Origin: Ulva prolifera
Lineage: Eukaryota; Chlorophyta; Ulvophyceae; Ulvales; Ulvaceae
DNA: 64,000 nucleotides
Direction: 5' to 3'
Assembly: GCA_023078555.1 (NCBI GenBank)
Contig: CM041196.1
Location: 6,893,985-6,957,984, forward strand
Below the pieces are notes generated by a model. The model made no database searches and was not told the DNA's origin. It worked only from the letters and a program-made list of their open reading frames with translations. A program made the translations under genes and the position numbers. Positions 12,791 through 24,725 of this stretch are shown here, in pieces; the stretch's first letter is position 1, and every line of letters starts with the position of its first letter.

Positions 12791-13600
12791 TCATGAACGG
12801 TAATCACCACCATGGCCCCGTTGTGCCTGAAGACAACACCTTGCTCTATTCAATCTCACGGGGAGCCGAACTACAACGTGCGCGATCACCTGCATTGGCC
12901 AAAAGCAATATGTTTCTGGAACTGGTTCTGTCCATGACAGTCTGCTAGATTCATCATGCCGAGTGTCTGGGCGTCAAACGTCGGGCGAGGCGTCGCGGCC
13001 TGGTGTGCTGGATGGCATCATGGCGACATGTGTCCAGTCATCGCAGTCACAGGCGTCCACTTTCAATGGACTGTCCATATGGCATGGGATCGAGGAGTCA
13101 TCCGCTTTTGTCTCCATCTTGCCTCCTCAACAGCCCCACGCCCAAGAGAAGCATGCATGTCTGCCCTGTGTGCGGTGCCGTGTCCCCACACTTCCCTTCT
13201 CGATTCAATTTGTCGACATGAGTTGTCACCTGCAGTAAGAAGAGAGTCTCGTGTGTATATGCGCCGCTTCCAAATCACGACACTGGCATCGTGCGTCAGG
13301 TGGGGCTGCGGACTGCATCGAGGCTCGTGTCACAAGCGGCTGCCGGTAGCGCAATGTTGTCGACGCTACACAAACAGATAGATTGCAGGCGGCCGAGACT
13401 TATGTTGTGTCGCGGTGCCACCATGTCAACAGACTGCCAGGTGGACAGCGTTGCGTTCAACGTAGCTGAAAGGGCGTTTACTTTCTGCAGCAGTCGGGCA
13501 CAGGCATGCAACTCTCGCGTCAGTTCACACGCATGGTAGGAGTTTGTCTGAGCTTGCACTGCCTGGGCGACTGTACGGGCTTACCTTGCAGCCGTTGCGA
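12790..13600 (+). repeat. Block Q, copy 3, upstream of C3
   Basis: Third copy of the block upstream of C genes. It is nearly identical to copy 2 over about 460 bp and diverges on both sides. Exon 1 of C3 follows after a TTGCAG acceptor. Confidence 0.65.
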
Positions 13601-13667
13601 TGACATGCCAGTCAATTTGCCCCCCAGCGTCGCGCATGATGGACATCAAATTTCCATCAGGTTGCAG

Positions 13668-16600
13668 ATGTGGAAGGGTATCAGATGGCCTGCACGTTCT
13701 TTCGTGCAGAACAAGGCACATACCTCGTTCGCGGAGCATGGACTCCGGAAACGCAGACGCTTGAGACAAGGCTTGGGGAAGCAAACGTCGAAATCACCCT
13801 CACCATCGATCGAGCCCCGGCAGAGTTCTGTCTTCCCATCAAGAAAAAGTCTTTCAGCCCGGAGTTTCAGGTCATGGCACGTCTCGCTCTCAATGCAAGC
13901 ACACCATCACACGTCGTCCATACGGGCACCAGATGGCACGCCCAATCACCTCCGGCCTGGTGGTGATTGGGCGTGGCCTGGGAGCAAAATATATCGCTGA
14001 CGTCGTTCACCAAGAGAACCATATAATTGTTATCGTTGATCGCACGTAGTAAATGTGCGGTGATGTGCCGATTTCGATCATATCCATCTCATCAGAGCGG
14101 CGACCAGGCGACCTGGTCAGCACGCCTGCCCGTCAAATTTCCATGCAAGCGTGCGACGGCCTCGCTGCAGTGAGTGCACCAACATCGCCTGACTCTCAGG
14201 CCGGAGTACCAAGTCCCGGGGCCCCCAGACCGCGCAGTCGCATGCAGGTGCGTCTGCTTTCGGATCGACCAGTGACTGTGGCTGGAAGGGTGCATGCCTA
14301 CCCTTTGCCTGCCTATGAGCGCCAGGAGATCATGAGCAGGCTACCGGAGCGACTGCGCGCTCTGGCCGTAGACGGCACATGCCCTCAATTTGGCCAAAAG
14401 AACACTTTCTTCGAGCTCCAGACACCAAAACACGAGTACACCTCATCGCTCGGTGACGTTGAGCTCACCGCAGTGCGCATCCCGCTCCGCCCCCCGGCGC
14501 CTCGGCGTCCCTGCCGTTCGTTGGTGCTGATCATGTGACGGCTGCTCTGTTCATTGCATGGCTACGAGTCGTCGCTTTGTCGCATCATATGTTGGGGACC
14601 TCCACTCGAGTGGCATGCGGGGTGCCAGCCTGTGCAGTCACGTGAGGCGTTCGAACATGCTGGCAACAGTGCCACTGCTCGTCATCGTGGCGCTGTCTGC
14701 GGCAGCTACCCGTCGCCGATGCCGCAACGCATGCTGCGAGTGCCGCGCCGGGCCTGCCATGCTGCAACGTGGGTATCTGCCTGGCAGGCACACGGCTGCT
14801 GTGCTGTGCTGTAAGTGTCCTGAATTGTAACTCAGATTCATCGGCACACAGATTGTGCAGGGTGTCACCAAGCACGTGACGGTGCCGTTCCCTACGCTAA
14901 GATTCGGGAGGCCATCGTACATGGTGCGGCGCCCCTGTCTGCCCCCGCCTCATTGCAGCACCTGTGGCACATGTATACACATCTATCTGCATGCACACTG
15001 ACGCGCAGCCTCATCAGACGGTACATCATGTGAGTGTAACGGGTCGATGCCGGCCGCCACCACAAGGGCTCTGATGTGTGCACTGTCATGCTCCTCAAGC
15101 TGGCGCAGAGGAACTGCGTAGAGTGCACACAATCCGGTGGCTGCGGGCAGTGCACTGGTTGATGGCCTGCCTGTGTGCGTGCGTGCATTCGTGTGCTGTC
15201 TGTGCCGGGGGTGCTCAGACCAGCCTGCGTTGGGCAGACGCGCGACATCGGGTCTGGCGGGTCATGCATGCGCGCGTTTGCAAGAATTGTGTGCGCCTCT
15301 GCGTCAAAGATGATTCCTGCATCCGTTCCTCATCCCGGTAACCCCCATTCAGCAGTCGCGCATGATTCCAATGAACTCTGTTTCTATTCCGAGCCGTGGG
15401 GTGCACCATTTCAAAGGGTGGTGTTCATGTTACTGCCGACATCTCATCGGCCTGTTCCGGACGCAGCAGGTGCAGCACCAACAGCCCAGTCAGCATCCCG
15501 GTGTGCCTGCAGCAGCCCGTCACGGTGGTGTTTGCCATGGCGTTTGGAGATGCGGAGGACGTTGTGGCCGTGATGCTGACACCCCCCACCATCTGCGTGT
15601 GCCGGCCTGAGCAACGTATCAAGGCAGCTGTCAAGCTTGGCTATTCCAAGAGTGTGTTCGATGAAATCAATGCCCTCGGTGGGATTCAATTTGACCTGAA
15701 GGCCGCAAAGCTCGCTCAGAAGAAGGTGGTGCAGGCACCCTTGAACCCCCAACAGCCGTCGCGACCGCCACAGATGCCGCATGATCCGTATCAGCTGCCG
15801 CAGCCGACGAATGGCCTCCATGAGCCACATCAGCCACTGTATGGCCATCAGCCCGAGCAGCCGCCGCCGTTTGATGCCCATCATCAGCCCCAGCAGCCGC
15901 TGTTTGATGCCCAGCAGCCGCATCAGCCACTGTATGATGGCCACCAGCCCGAGCAGCCGCTGTTTGATGCCCATCATCAGCCCCAGCAGCTGCTGTTTGA
16001 TGCCCGGCAGCCGCATCAGCCACTGTATGATGGCCACCAGCCCGAGCAGCCGCTGTTTGATGCCCATCATCAGCCCCAGCAGCTGCTGTTTGATGCCCAG
16101 CAGCCGCATCAGCCACTGTATGATGGCCACCAGCCCGAGCAGCCGCTGTTTGATGCCCATCATCAGCCCCAGCAGCCGCTGTTTGATGCCCATCATCAGC
16201 CCCAGCAGCCGCTGTTTGATGCCCAGCAGCCGCATCAGCCACTGTATGATGGCCACCAGCCCCAGCAGCCGCCGTTTGATGCCCATCATCAGCCCCAGCA
16301 GCTGCTGTTTGATGCCCGGCAGCCGCATCAGCCACTGTATGATGGCCATCAGCCCCAGCAGCCGCTGTTTGATGCCCATCATCAGCCCCAGCAGCCGCTG
16401 TTTGATGCCCAGCAGCCGCATCAGCCACTGTATGATGGCCATCAGCCCCAGCAGCCGCCGTTTGATGCCCATCATCAGCCCCAGCAGCCGCTATTTGATG
16501 CTCAGCAGCCGCATCAGCCACTGTATGATGGCCACCAGCCCGAGCAGCCGCTGTTTGATGCCCATCATCAGCCCCAGCAGCTGCTGTTTGATGCCCAGCA

Positions 16601-18049
16601 GCCGCATCAGCCACTGTATGATGGCCATCAGCCCCAGCAGCCGTTTGATGCCCATCATCAGCCCCAGCAGCCGCTATTTGATGCCCAGCAGCCGCATCAG
16701 CCACTGTATGATGGCCACCAGCCCCAGCAGCCGCTGTTTGATGCCCACCATCATCCCCAGCAGCCACTATTTGATGCCCAGCAGCCGCATCAGCCACTGT
16801 ATGATGGCCACCAGCCGCGGCCGCATGATCCGCATCAGCCACTGCAGGCGCCGCATGATCCACATCAGCCGCCGCAAATGCAGCAGCAGCAAGTGCCGCA
16901 GCTGGGCCACAATCATGTTGATCTACAACCACCGCGGTGCTCACTTAACCCGTTCGCAGGCGATGCGGCGCGCGAGCCGGCTCTTGAACTGATCATGCGT
17001 GACGGTACGCGCCATCCTACCTCATGCATGCACACTGTCTTTGTGGCTGCTCTGAGTGCCGCCTCGCCATGTGTGGCACGTCATGCTACATCAGAGGTGC
17101 AGGCTGCAAAAAGCACTATTAAGTGCAGCAACCCTGAATCTGTTTAGCTGTGTCCTTCGGCACCAAGAATGTCCTTACATAAAACAGGAAACCTCGCCGC
17201 TGGGCACCAAGAGGACTGTGCAGTGTGCTCTCTGCCTGAACGCATGCATGTGCGCACGAGCTCGTGCGCACATGCATGCATGACTGTGTCCACAGCGGAC
17301 CTCCCGGGTGGCAACTGGAACATGAGTGCCCTCTGAAGGCTGATGCGCACCGGTCCTGTCACCATCGTTGCTGCATCATGCTGCTGCCGACTCATCTGCG
17401 CTGAGGAAGTCCGCACGTGTTTTGCCGACCTCAGTGTCACCTCTTGTCACAATTGACCTTGTTATTCTTCAGAAAAAGCACCGGCACGGACCGGCACCAT
17501 CAGATCGCATGACCCGTCTGACCGCTGAGCGTGGATTGCAGTGCGGAGCCGCAACAGACGATGACTCCGGAGCCACGGCCGCCCACCGCACGCAGCTGCC
17601 GCCAACACCTGGCCGTTGCAGGAGGAGCACACCGGGTGCGGTAGCCGGGGCCTGCGAGCGCAGCCCGCCCGCCAACCGGCGCGGCCCTGCCGGCCCCGGG
17701 CCAAGTCAGCGCTTCAGCGGCCTTCAGCGGCACCGAGGCCGAGCGGCCGCCCCGGCTGCCTGCCGCGTACCTGCTCGGCGCGCCCGCCGCTCGTGACGGC
17801 AGCGTGCAAGCGCGCGGCGGCGCAGCGCGCGAGCAGCGGCAACACCACGCAGTCGACTTGTTTCCACCGGGATGGGGTGCGGGCGGGTGCTTCGACGTCA
17901 TGCAGGATGCAGCGATGTCTGAGATGTTCGGAAACGTCTGTGGCCCTTCGGACGGCACGCAGGCAACCCCTTCCGTAACGGACACAGACGAGGGCGGGGG
18001 GTACCTGACGTTGCCAGCAGACGATGCGCAATTTTTCGAAGCGCGTTGA
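13668..18049 (+). CDS. C3: tandem core-family gene, third copy, with long His/Gln/Pro repeat tail
   Basis: This is the most complete tandem member. Exon 1 (13668-13870) has TYLVRGAWTPE and TIDRAPAEFCLPIKKK. Exon 2 (14248-14472, phase 0) has VTVAGRVHAYPLPAYERQ. Exon 3 (about 14831-14923) has HVTVPFPTLRF and ends ATG|GTGCGG. Exon 4 (about 15417-17004) has two cysteines, then QPVTVVFAMAFGDAED, ICVCRPEQR and FDEINALGGIQF, then ten or so repeats of a 31-residue unit. It closes at a good donor (GACG|GTACGC); reading on instead gives a stop at 17147. The last exon probably covers about 17.4-18.05 kb and ends in an acidic tail, DEGGGYLTLPADDAQ, shared with C2. The exon 3 acceptor looks weaker than in C2 (TTGTAA in place of GTGCAG), so splicing there is uncertain. 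Start codon not resolved. I infer a nuclear regulator. Confidence 0.65.
15826..16820 (+). repeat. 93-bp tandem repeat coding a 31-residue His/Gln/Pro unit
   Basis: The unit reads PHQPLYDGHQP then (E/Q)QP(L/P)FDAHHQPQQ then (P/L)LFDA(Q/R)Q. About ten copies are present with small changes (E/Q, L/P, R/Q) and one internal expansion of the FDAHHQPQQPL half. The period is a multiple of three, so several other frames on both strands are open too; only the frame joined to core exon 4 continues into conserved sequence. Confidence 0.95.
17242..17279. repeat. 38-bp perfect palindrome built from TGCATG and GTGCGCAC
   Basis: Bases 17242-17260 are the exact reverse complement of 17261-17279, centred on GAGCTC. 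It lies in the presumed last intron of C3. No such structure is seen at the matching place of C1 or C2. Confidence 0.92.
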
Positions 18050-18309
18050 CCGGGGCCGCCCCAAGCCACCTGTGTGAGTGTGAGCATGCATACCGGGGCG
18101 AACGCGTGCGCCTCGATAGAGGCACATGTATGCATGGGCAGAGCAGCTGCTCTGCTCGGTGTTCCCTGAGGTGGGCGCGGCAGTGCAGGGGCGACGGTGT
18201 GTACCCGTGCAGGCATGCATGTGTGTTTCGTGTGTGGCAGACAGGCATCTCTGCAGAAGGGCGCCGCGGTGCCGACGGCCGATGGTGACCTCTTGCACAT
18301 GCATGTGGC

Positions 18310-18470
18310 ATGATGGCTGATAGGGATGCCTGTCCCCAGCTCGATGTGTTGTACACACAGCTCGTGGGCCGTCTCGGTTCAAACTTCTTCACTGTGTTGC
18401 GAAAGGTGACGGCCCTTGGTGCCCTGGGAGGTCGGTGCAACGTATGAGTTCTGAGTCAAAGGGGTATGTG
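18310..18470 (+). repeat. Shared 3-prime flank of C3
   Basis: Matches 9590-9745 downstream of C2 and marks the right limit of the duplicated unit that I can follow. No conserved ORF. Confidence 0.55.
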
Positions 18471-19894
18471 ACGGTTGACTTGAGTTGTTTACCACAGCAG
18501 GCTCAAGCCAGACGACGCCGCGCTGAGCAATCGACGACCACGTCCAAACACTCTACCCGAGAGGCAAGTGTCATCAGCAGTTGCTGAAAATTGTAGACTG
18601 CTGATCCCTGTGTAACACAGTCAAACCAGAGGCGGAGAGGCAGGTACTGTCATATGTATCATACAGGTGCACAGCGAAACGAGATAGAGTACTGGCTACC
18701 CCCAGGCACAGGACGGAATTGAGGTTGCTGCACATATTAGTCTGAGCTCATGCCAGCTGCCATAAGTCCAGCATGTTATGAATAGACCGGGGACAGAGTG
18801 TGTGACGTGCAACTCATGATTGCCCGTCAATGAACCATCATGTTATGAAGTGTCGCTGAATGCATGCTAACAGAAGTGTCCTGATCGCCATGCTCATCAC
18901 AAGATGTCTAATGCAACACAGCTAGTTCCATGTCCCACCCAGCAGACATGTGGGAGTCCACGGCAAAAGCTGCATTCGGACCACAGCATGCTGGCACAAA
19001 GCGACACGTCATATCGAGGCCAACTTGATTTCATATTCCGACAGTATTACACTTCACTGCGCTTATATTTCTGCACTCTCCCCACTTCTTCGGACATGCA
19101 TGCTGACTCAAAACCACGACGCCACATGCATGCTGGCTCGGATCTCTGCCCATGCTTCAACACCCGCAAACGCATATGCAACAGCCTACGGAGCGCCACG
19201 GACCAGCCATCCCAACACGGCTGCGCGGGCCGGTGTAAGCCCCGGCCCCTCCAGGCAGCACCACCGGAGCCCGGCACGCGCTCAGCTGCCGCGACAGTGC
19301 AGGTGACCGCCACTGCTCCCGGCACGCGCTCAGCTGCCGCGACAGTGCAGGTGACCGCCACAGCTCCCGGCACGCGGAGGCCGAGCGCCCCGTCAGCGCA
19401 TCGGCCCGCATTAGTGTACACATCGTCCGGTTGCCGCGGCCTGGGCTGGGCACGCTAGTCAACGGCCCGCGTGCTCTCACACCTACACAAACCTTCATGG
19501 CGCGTCCCGTGCTGGTCAGCCTCCAGCCGCACGCGCCTTATGTCTTCTCCATCACTTCACATCCCATCAGCCAGCAGAGGCCCCGGCCGCCGAGGCGGCA
19601 GGGCCCACCTGCCTGCTACGTTCATCACTCACCATCTCTTCCGGCATCCACCGGACGCGCGCCCGGGACTCAGCCACGTCCCACGCATCGACATACCCGG
19701 CGCGCCAGGGCTTTGGTGCCATGCCATAACCTGCCACTCACACACACACCATGCCTGCATTCCTACGCTGCACCACACGCAGCTCTCACCAGAACCTCTC
19801 AACAGTTCTGCGCACAACGGCGCAGGACTGCTGACGAGGCGCTCAAGCCGTCCGCCCGGCTGTGGGGTGCCGGGCGTATCGACACGCACATCTC
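18471..19894. other. Spacer between C3 and M, with a 48-bp tandem repeat at 19270-19376
   Basis: No gene is supported. Positions 19270-19317 and 19318-19365 are near-identical 48-bp units followed by a partial third (start of unit CCCGGCACGCG). M, on the minus strand, ends at 19895, so this is its 3-prime flank and the 3-prime flank of C3. Confidence 0.5.
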
Positions 19895-22800
19895 TTATTC
19901 CTCCAGCAGCCCAAAGTCCAGGCTGTCGAGGTGGGGCAACATGTCCACGTCAAGGTCGAGCATGGCGTCGACGTGTGGCGGAAGCGCATCCTGCTGTCGC
20001 CCCCCCACCGCCTCCTCGACGGGCCATGGCCACGTCAGCGACGCTGCAGAGCGCAGAATCCCGGGGTCGCCTGCGCCACCCCACCGCATTTCTGACCAGC
20101 CGCGCGCTGCCCCGCCCATCGCCAGTGCCGCGCCAGGGTCCACGCCAGCGGGGTTCATGTCCGGCACATGCATGGACTGCCCTGCAGCCGGAGCCGAGGC
20201 CGACAGCTCCTGCGCAGAGCTGCTCCTGCCGCACATCACGCGGCCGTGGGAGCCGCTGGCCATCCGAGGCACCGGCCTCGCGGCGTGCGCGGCGTGTGTG
20301 GCGTGGGGATCCTGCGCCTGCAGGTGCACGTGGTCGAACCCTAGGGCGCGTGCCCCCTGGACACCGGCGGCCCCCGCGCCGCCCCACTGCTGGAAGACAC
20401 CCCCATCGCTATGGTCGTCCGGCGCCGCAAGGGGCACCTCCCCGGTCTCCATCCGCCACACCGAGTCATGAGCGCCGCGGTGGTGCCACGCCGCGGCATG
20501 GGCTCTCCGCTTTGGACCCGCGAGTGGCATGCCCGCCGACTGGCTCCGCACCACGGTCCGCGGCAGTGAAGGCGCGGGGGTGCTCTGGTGGCTATGGCCG
20601 TGCTGCGCGCTCGCGCCGGCCTGCTGCGGCACAGTCAAGCTGCGCGCGCGGTGTACTGCATCGTGCGGCCCGTAGGCACCGCTGTCATAGAAGTGTGGAG
20701 GCGGGCGCCGCGCGACCTTCAGGGGAGGCATCGCCGCGCTCGTGAGGCGGCACTGATCACCTGTGTCGTCAGGGCCCCCACGCCACAACGCACCCAAGTG
20801 TGGCGAGTGCCCGGCCGGGCCGCTGAGCTGTTCTCCAGACGCGGCCGGAGTGCTGTGCTGTGCGTCCATGCTGACGGCACCCGAGGGGCATGTCGCCGGG
20901 GCCATGTCGTAGCTGCCACACCGCGCCACGCGCCGTGCGGCGTCAGGGCCGGATGCGGCGGACGCGGTGCCAGGTGGCACCGCTCCTGCGGCGGCGCGGG
21001 CATCCGCAGGGCCTGCGGTGCGCGCCGCGGCATTGGAGGTAAGGGATTGAGGGGAGCCCGAAGGCGCTCGGGCCGGCGCCTCCGTGTCGGGCCTGCAGCA
21101 GTGCGTGTGGCGGTGGTCATCGACGGCATCGAGGTTTCGGGAGCTCCCTCCCATGTATCCCTCGCTGTTCCCGATTGCAATCACACAGCGAAGCAGAAGC
21201 AGCCGTGGCGGAGGTGTAATTGAGAGAGTGCACTGCCGGGTCGCAAAGCATCGCGCGGCCTGTCACCGCGCAGCACAGCTCATGCGTTGCAATGCCCCAC
21301 TCGCTGCGTGCAGTGACACGAGGTCGCACGCGCCTGAGCTGGGCGTTCAGTGAGGAACAGTGGTGGCATGAGTAGCAGATTGATCCAGCGGAAACCGTGG
21401 TGTGCTTTGAATCCGAAGAACCTTCCTCGATGGATGTGGATGTCGACTCCTGGCAACACTTGGTCACGGGCCCCTACTGCAACAAATACACGATGGAGAG
21501 AGCGCGAGGCGGACCTGGGAGCACTGGGTAAGGAGCTCTCGGCAGCCGTCGAGCCGCCATGCCACAGCGGCCCCTGACAGCCATCACCGCTGCCGAGCAC
21601 CTGCTGCAGCTCCACCAGCCGCTGCAAGTACGTCTCCTCCTCCTCCGCATCATCTACCGTGGCCACCACCGGCGGCCACGCCTCCGCCGGCGCTCGCCCA
21701 CCCGGTCCACCGGCCGGCCGCAGCCGTGCGTTGCGCCAGTCATCCGCGTAACCTCCAGAACCCTGGTGTGCCTCCCCGCTCGGTGTCCCCATCGCCGGTG
21801 CGCCTGTGGCGCCATGCGCCGCGCTGACGCCGGCGTGCGAGCCGTGACTGATGGCGGGGTTGTGTGCGGGCGCGGCGCCGCGGCGGCCCCACACCGGGTG
21901 CGTCTCGCCGGAGCCCTCGTGGAGGAGGGGGTCACGGGTCTGCGCACTGCGCTCTGCGCTGCCCCCGAGACGGCGCGGCAGCGACTGCCGCGACGACCGC
22001 GTAGCTCGCTGCCACACCTCCATTTTCGACCCTGACTCGCCCGCAGGGGCGCTGCTGGGCGCGATGAACGCCCCTGAAGCTGCGCCTGCATGCATGCTGG
22101 CAGCGCTCGGTGGTCAGACTGGTGATGCAAGTGGCGGCTGCTGATAGAAAGCCGCCAACATACATAGATCATGTATGACCACCTAGACTCATGCGAGGAA
22201 CAGAGAGCTAGGATGTAGGTCCAGGTAGGGAGGAGGGGGGGTTGTGGGGGCTGGGCTGCCTGGACGCACACACTGTTGACCACCACCTCGGATGCCAGCG
22301 GTTCCCACCAACACGTAGCATGCCTGACGGTGGCGGCCACACCGGCTTGAGGCAGTGGCGCAAGGACAGAGGCGTACCTCGGTGTTGGGCCGTTAGATCC
22401 TCAGTCGCAGAGCTGAAGGAGGGCCCCCGGCCCGCCGCAAGCTGCATTCCAACAGGCTGCGACGCTGTCGCCCCGGCCGCGGCAGCGCGCGCCGCATCGA
22501 CTTGCGACTCTGACGCCGCCGGCACCAGGTCTAGAAGGTTCCGGGCGCGCGGGGGCACATCGTCCGCCGCCCCACCGTCCGCACCCGCACACGCGCTCAC
22601 CACAGGCACCGAGTCCTCCGCCAAGGTGCCGCTGCTGCCGCCGCCGGTGCCTCCAGCAGCTGCGTGGCGCAGCACGCTGCTGCGGAACGCCGCATGCGGC
22701 GACTGCCCCCGCGGCTTCTCTGGGAACCAGAAGACCTTGCTGCTCCCAGGGTCGAACAGCTGCTGTCTGCATCCATGCGTGAAATGAGCAGCCGGAGGAG

Positions 22801-24674
22801 AAGCAGAGGCATGCACCGACTGACGCCCCGCATGAATGATCCTGCAGGATGCGGAGCGACGCGATTCTGCCACCACCGAGCGACGCTATTGGAACACATG
22901 CCGAACGGGCCATTTATGACGGCATAACAGCGCATCGCAGGCAGTGAACAGAGCATGTCACGGCGGCTGTAGGGTGCGGGGCGCACGCAGGGTCGGCATG
23001 CATGAGGTGTGACGCAGGGTCGCCGTCATGGCCCGGGGCCGACAGTGCGGGCCTCTTGCGTGCTTTGCGCGCAGCGCCCGCGCCGCCGTCCGTCAGCACG
23101 TGCGGATTCGCCCAGGCTTCGAAAGCCGGGCCCATGCCGTGCACGCCAGCGCCGTCGTGCTGTGCATCGTCTGGCCGTCCCTCATATCCCAGTGCATCGT
23201 CCCGGCGGTCTGCAAGAATACAGGGAGCTTGAGCAAGCCATGCATGCACCACAAGACCTGGGCCTTCAGCTGTGGGGAAGGGAACAGGTGCCGAGAGGGC
23301 TAGGGATGTACTGTGGCGTGATATTTGCGATGGCCGACCGCGATGCACGCGCATAATAGGTAAGGTGTGCTGTGTGTGGGTGTTGGGCGCACCACTGTCA
23401 AACCCAGTGCCACTACTGCTGGGGCCGCGGCTGGGGGCAGGCAGGCTGCGGGTGATGCGGAAGTCGCCACCAGCGCCGCCGGTGTGGCCATTCTGCAGCG
23501 GGCCGGTGCCGCCCAGCGGGGGCAGCCCGCCGCTGCACGCCCCAGCCAGCAGCCCACCACTGATGTCTCCCGTTCCGGCGTGTGCGCTGCCGCTGCGCGC
23601 TGCCGCGCTGTGAATGGACAACTGCTGCTGCCATGACCCATTCTGCCACGGCGCCGAGAGCGAAATGCCGTCCCCCGACCCCGAGCCGCAGTGCTGCCCG
23701 CCGCTTCCCGGGCCGTCGCTGCCCGGGCCATCGTGTTGTGTCGGGGGATTCTGTGGAGCATGCGCGGCCTTCGGCACGAATGTCGCAGCAAAGTGGCCCT
23801 GGGGGCTCAACGCCACGCTTCCCTCAATCGCTGTCACCTCTGTAGCCTCGCCATGGTGACTGCCATCTGCTATGTCACTGTCCAGTGGCACGTAGATGTT
23901 GCCCACCGGGGGCTCCTCATTGGGCGCCGACGCCTGGGGGAGCTCTGTCAGGCCTTCCCCGCCACCACCGCAATCGCCGGATGTGGCAGGGGAAGCGACA
24001 CGCTTCGCGCGCCGCTTCCGCGCGCCGGCGCCGCGGGCACCGCCGCCGCCGCGCTTCGGCTCACTGGCCTTGTCGATGAGCTGGTACATCGAGCCGCCGA
24101 CGCCGTGGATGGCGTGGTTGATGTCGTCCCAGAGCGTGCGTGCGACAGTCGGCGACATGCCGAGCTTCTCCGTCGCGGTGAGCCGCTGTTCGCCACGGCT
24201 GATGACCAGGCAGGGCTGCGAGAGCAGCGTAAGCACGATGTCGCGCTCTGGGCCGATGACGGCGGCAAAGGCGATGTACACGAGATTCTGCACGCCACCA
24301 CCCCGCTGTCAGGCCCAACATGCAGCGGCGTGGGCTTGAGCGGTCAGGGCTGTAAGTTCGATGCGGCGGGTGGCAAACCGGCGGGATGCCCCCTGGCGCA
24401 ACCAATGACACTAGCACCGATGACGCTGGTTCATACATGTATGACAGAAACAAACCCCTGATGGTGTCCAGTTTCCGCAACAAATCACATGCGCTCTGAC
24501 ATGATCGGGGCGATGTAGAGCCGGGCGCAGCAATACAACGCGGGCGACAGGTTGGCCGCTCTGGACTGTCGCACGAAAGGGAAGGGCAGGATGCACGGCA
24601 GCGCGACAACACGCACGCATATCAGTGTTGGGTCGCGTTGCAGCATTCCCAGGGCTGCCACCCAGAAATTAGAC
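19895..24674 (-). CDS. M: large minus-strand core-family gene with acidic activation-like tail
   Basis: Six exons fit by frame and phase: 24674-24575, 24287-23393, 23209-22987, 22766-22378, 22085-21515 and 21092-19895. Donors are GTGCGA, GTGCGC, GTGCGC, GTACGC and GTCCGC; all acceptors are CAG. The last five exons encode about 1,090 residues. The first of these carries the family core 4 (NLVYIAFAAVIG, then SQPCLVISRGEQR), followed by a basic run, RKRRAKR, that looks like a nuclear localisation signal. A very long Gly/Ser/Pro/His-rich disordered region follows. The end is acidic and hydrophobic, with DAMLDLDVDMLPHLDSLDF, much like acidic activation domains. The small 24575-24674 exon has ALPCILPFPF in place of the C-gene FPTL exon. 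Further upstream exons, including a possible core 1 near 25270-25400, and the start codon are not settled. I infer a transcriptional activator. Confidence 0.65.
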
Positions 24675-24725
24675 CTGAATATTCGGAATTGGTACATATG
24701 ATCGGGCCCGACGACCCCACGCACG
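24625..24725 (+). repeat. Segment shared with 2985-3085
   Basis: Both places read GTGTTGGGT, TGCAGCAT, then GGAATTG and ATCG-GCCCGACGACCC in the same order and the same orientation. Here it overlaps a minus-strand exon of M; at 2985-3085 it sits inside block Q copy 1 before plus-strand C1 and is missing from copies 2 and 3. Confidence 0.6.

Noticed and set aside
15667-16944. Long open frames on the minus strand and in a second plus frame across the C3 repeat
   Set aside because: They are by-products of a repeat whose period is a multiple of three; only the frame joined to core exon 4 continues into conserved sequence.
19431-20745. Open plus-strand frames of 346 and 424 codons
   Set aside because: They are shadows of the minus-strand last exon of M, which has correct phases, a stop and a meaningful acidic end.
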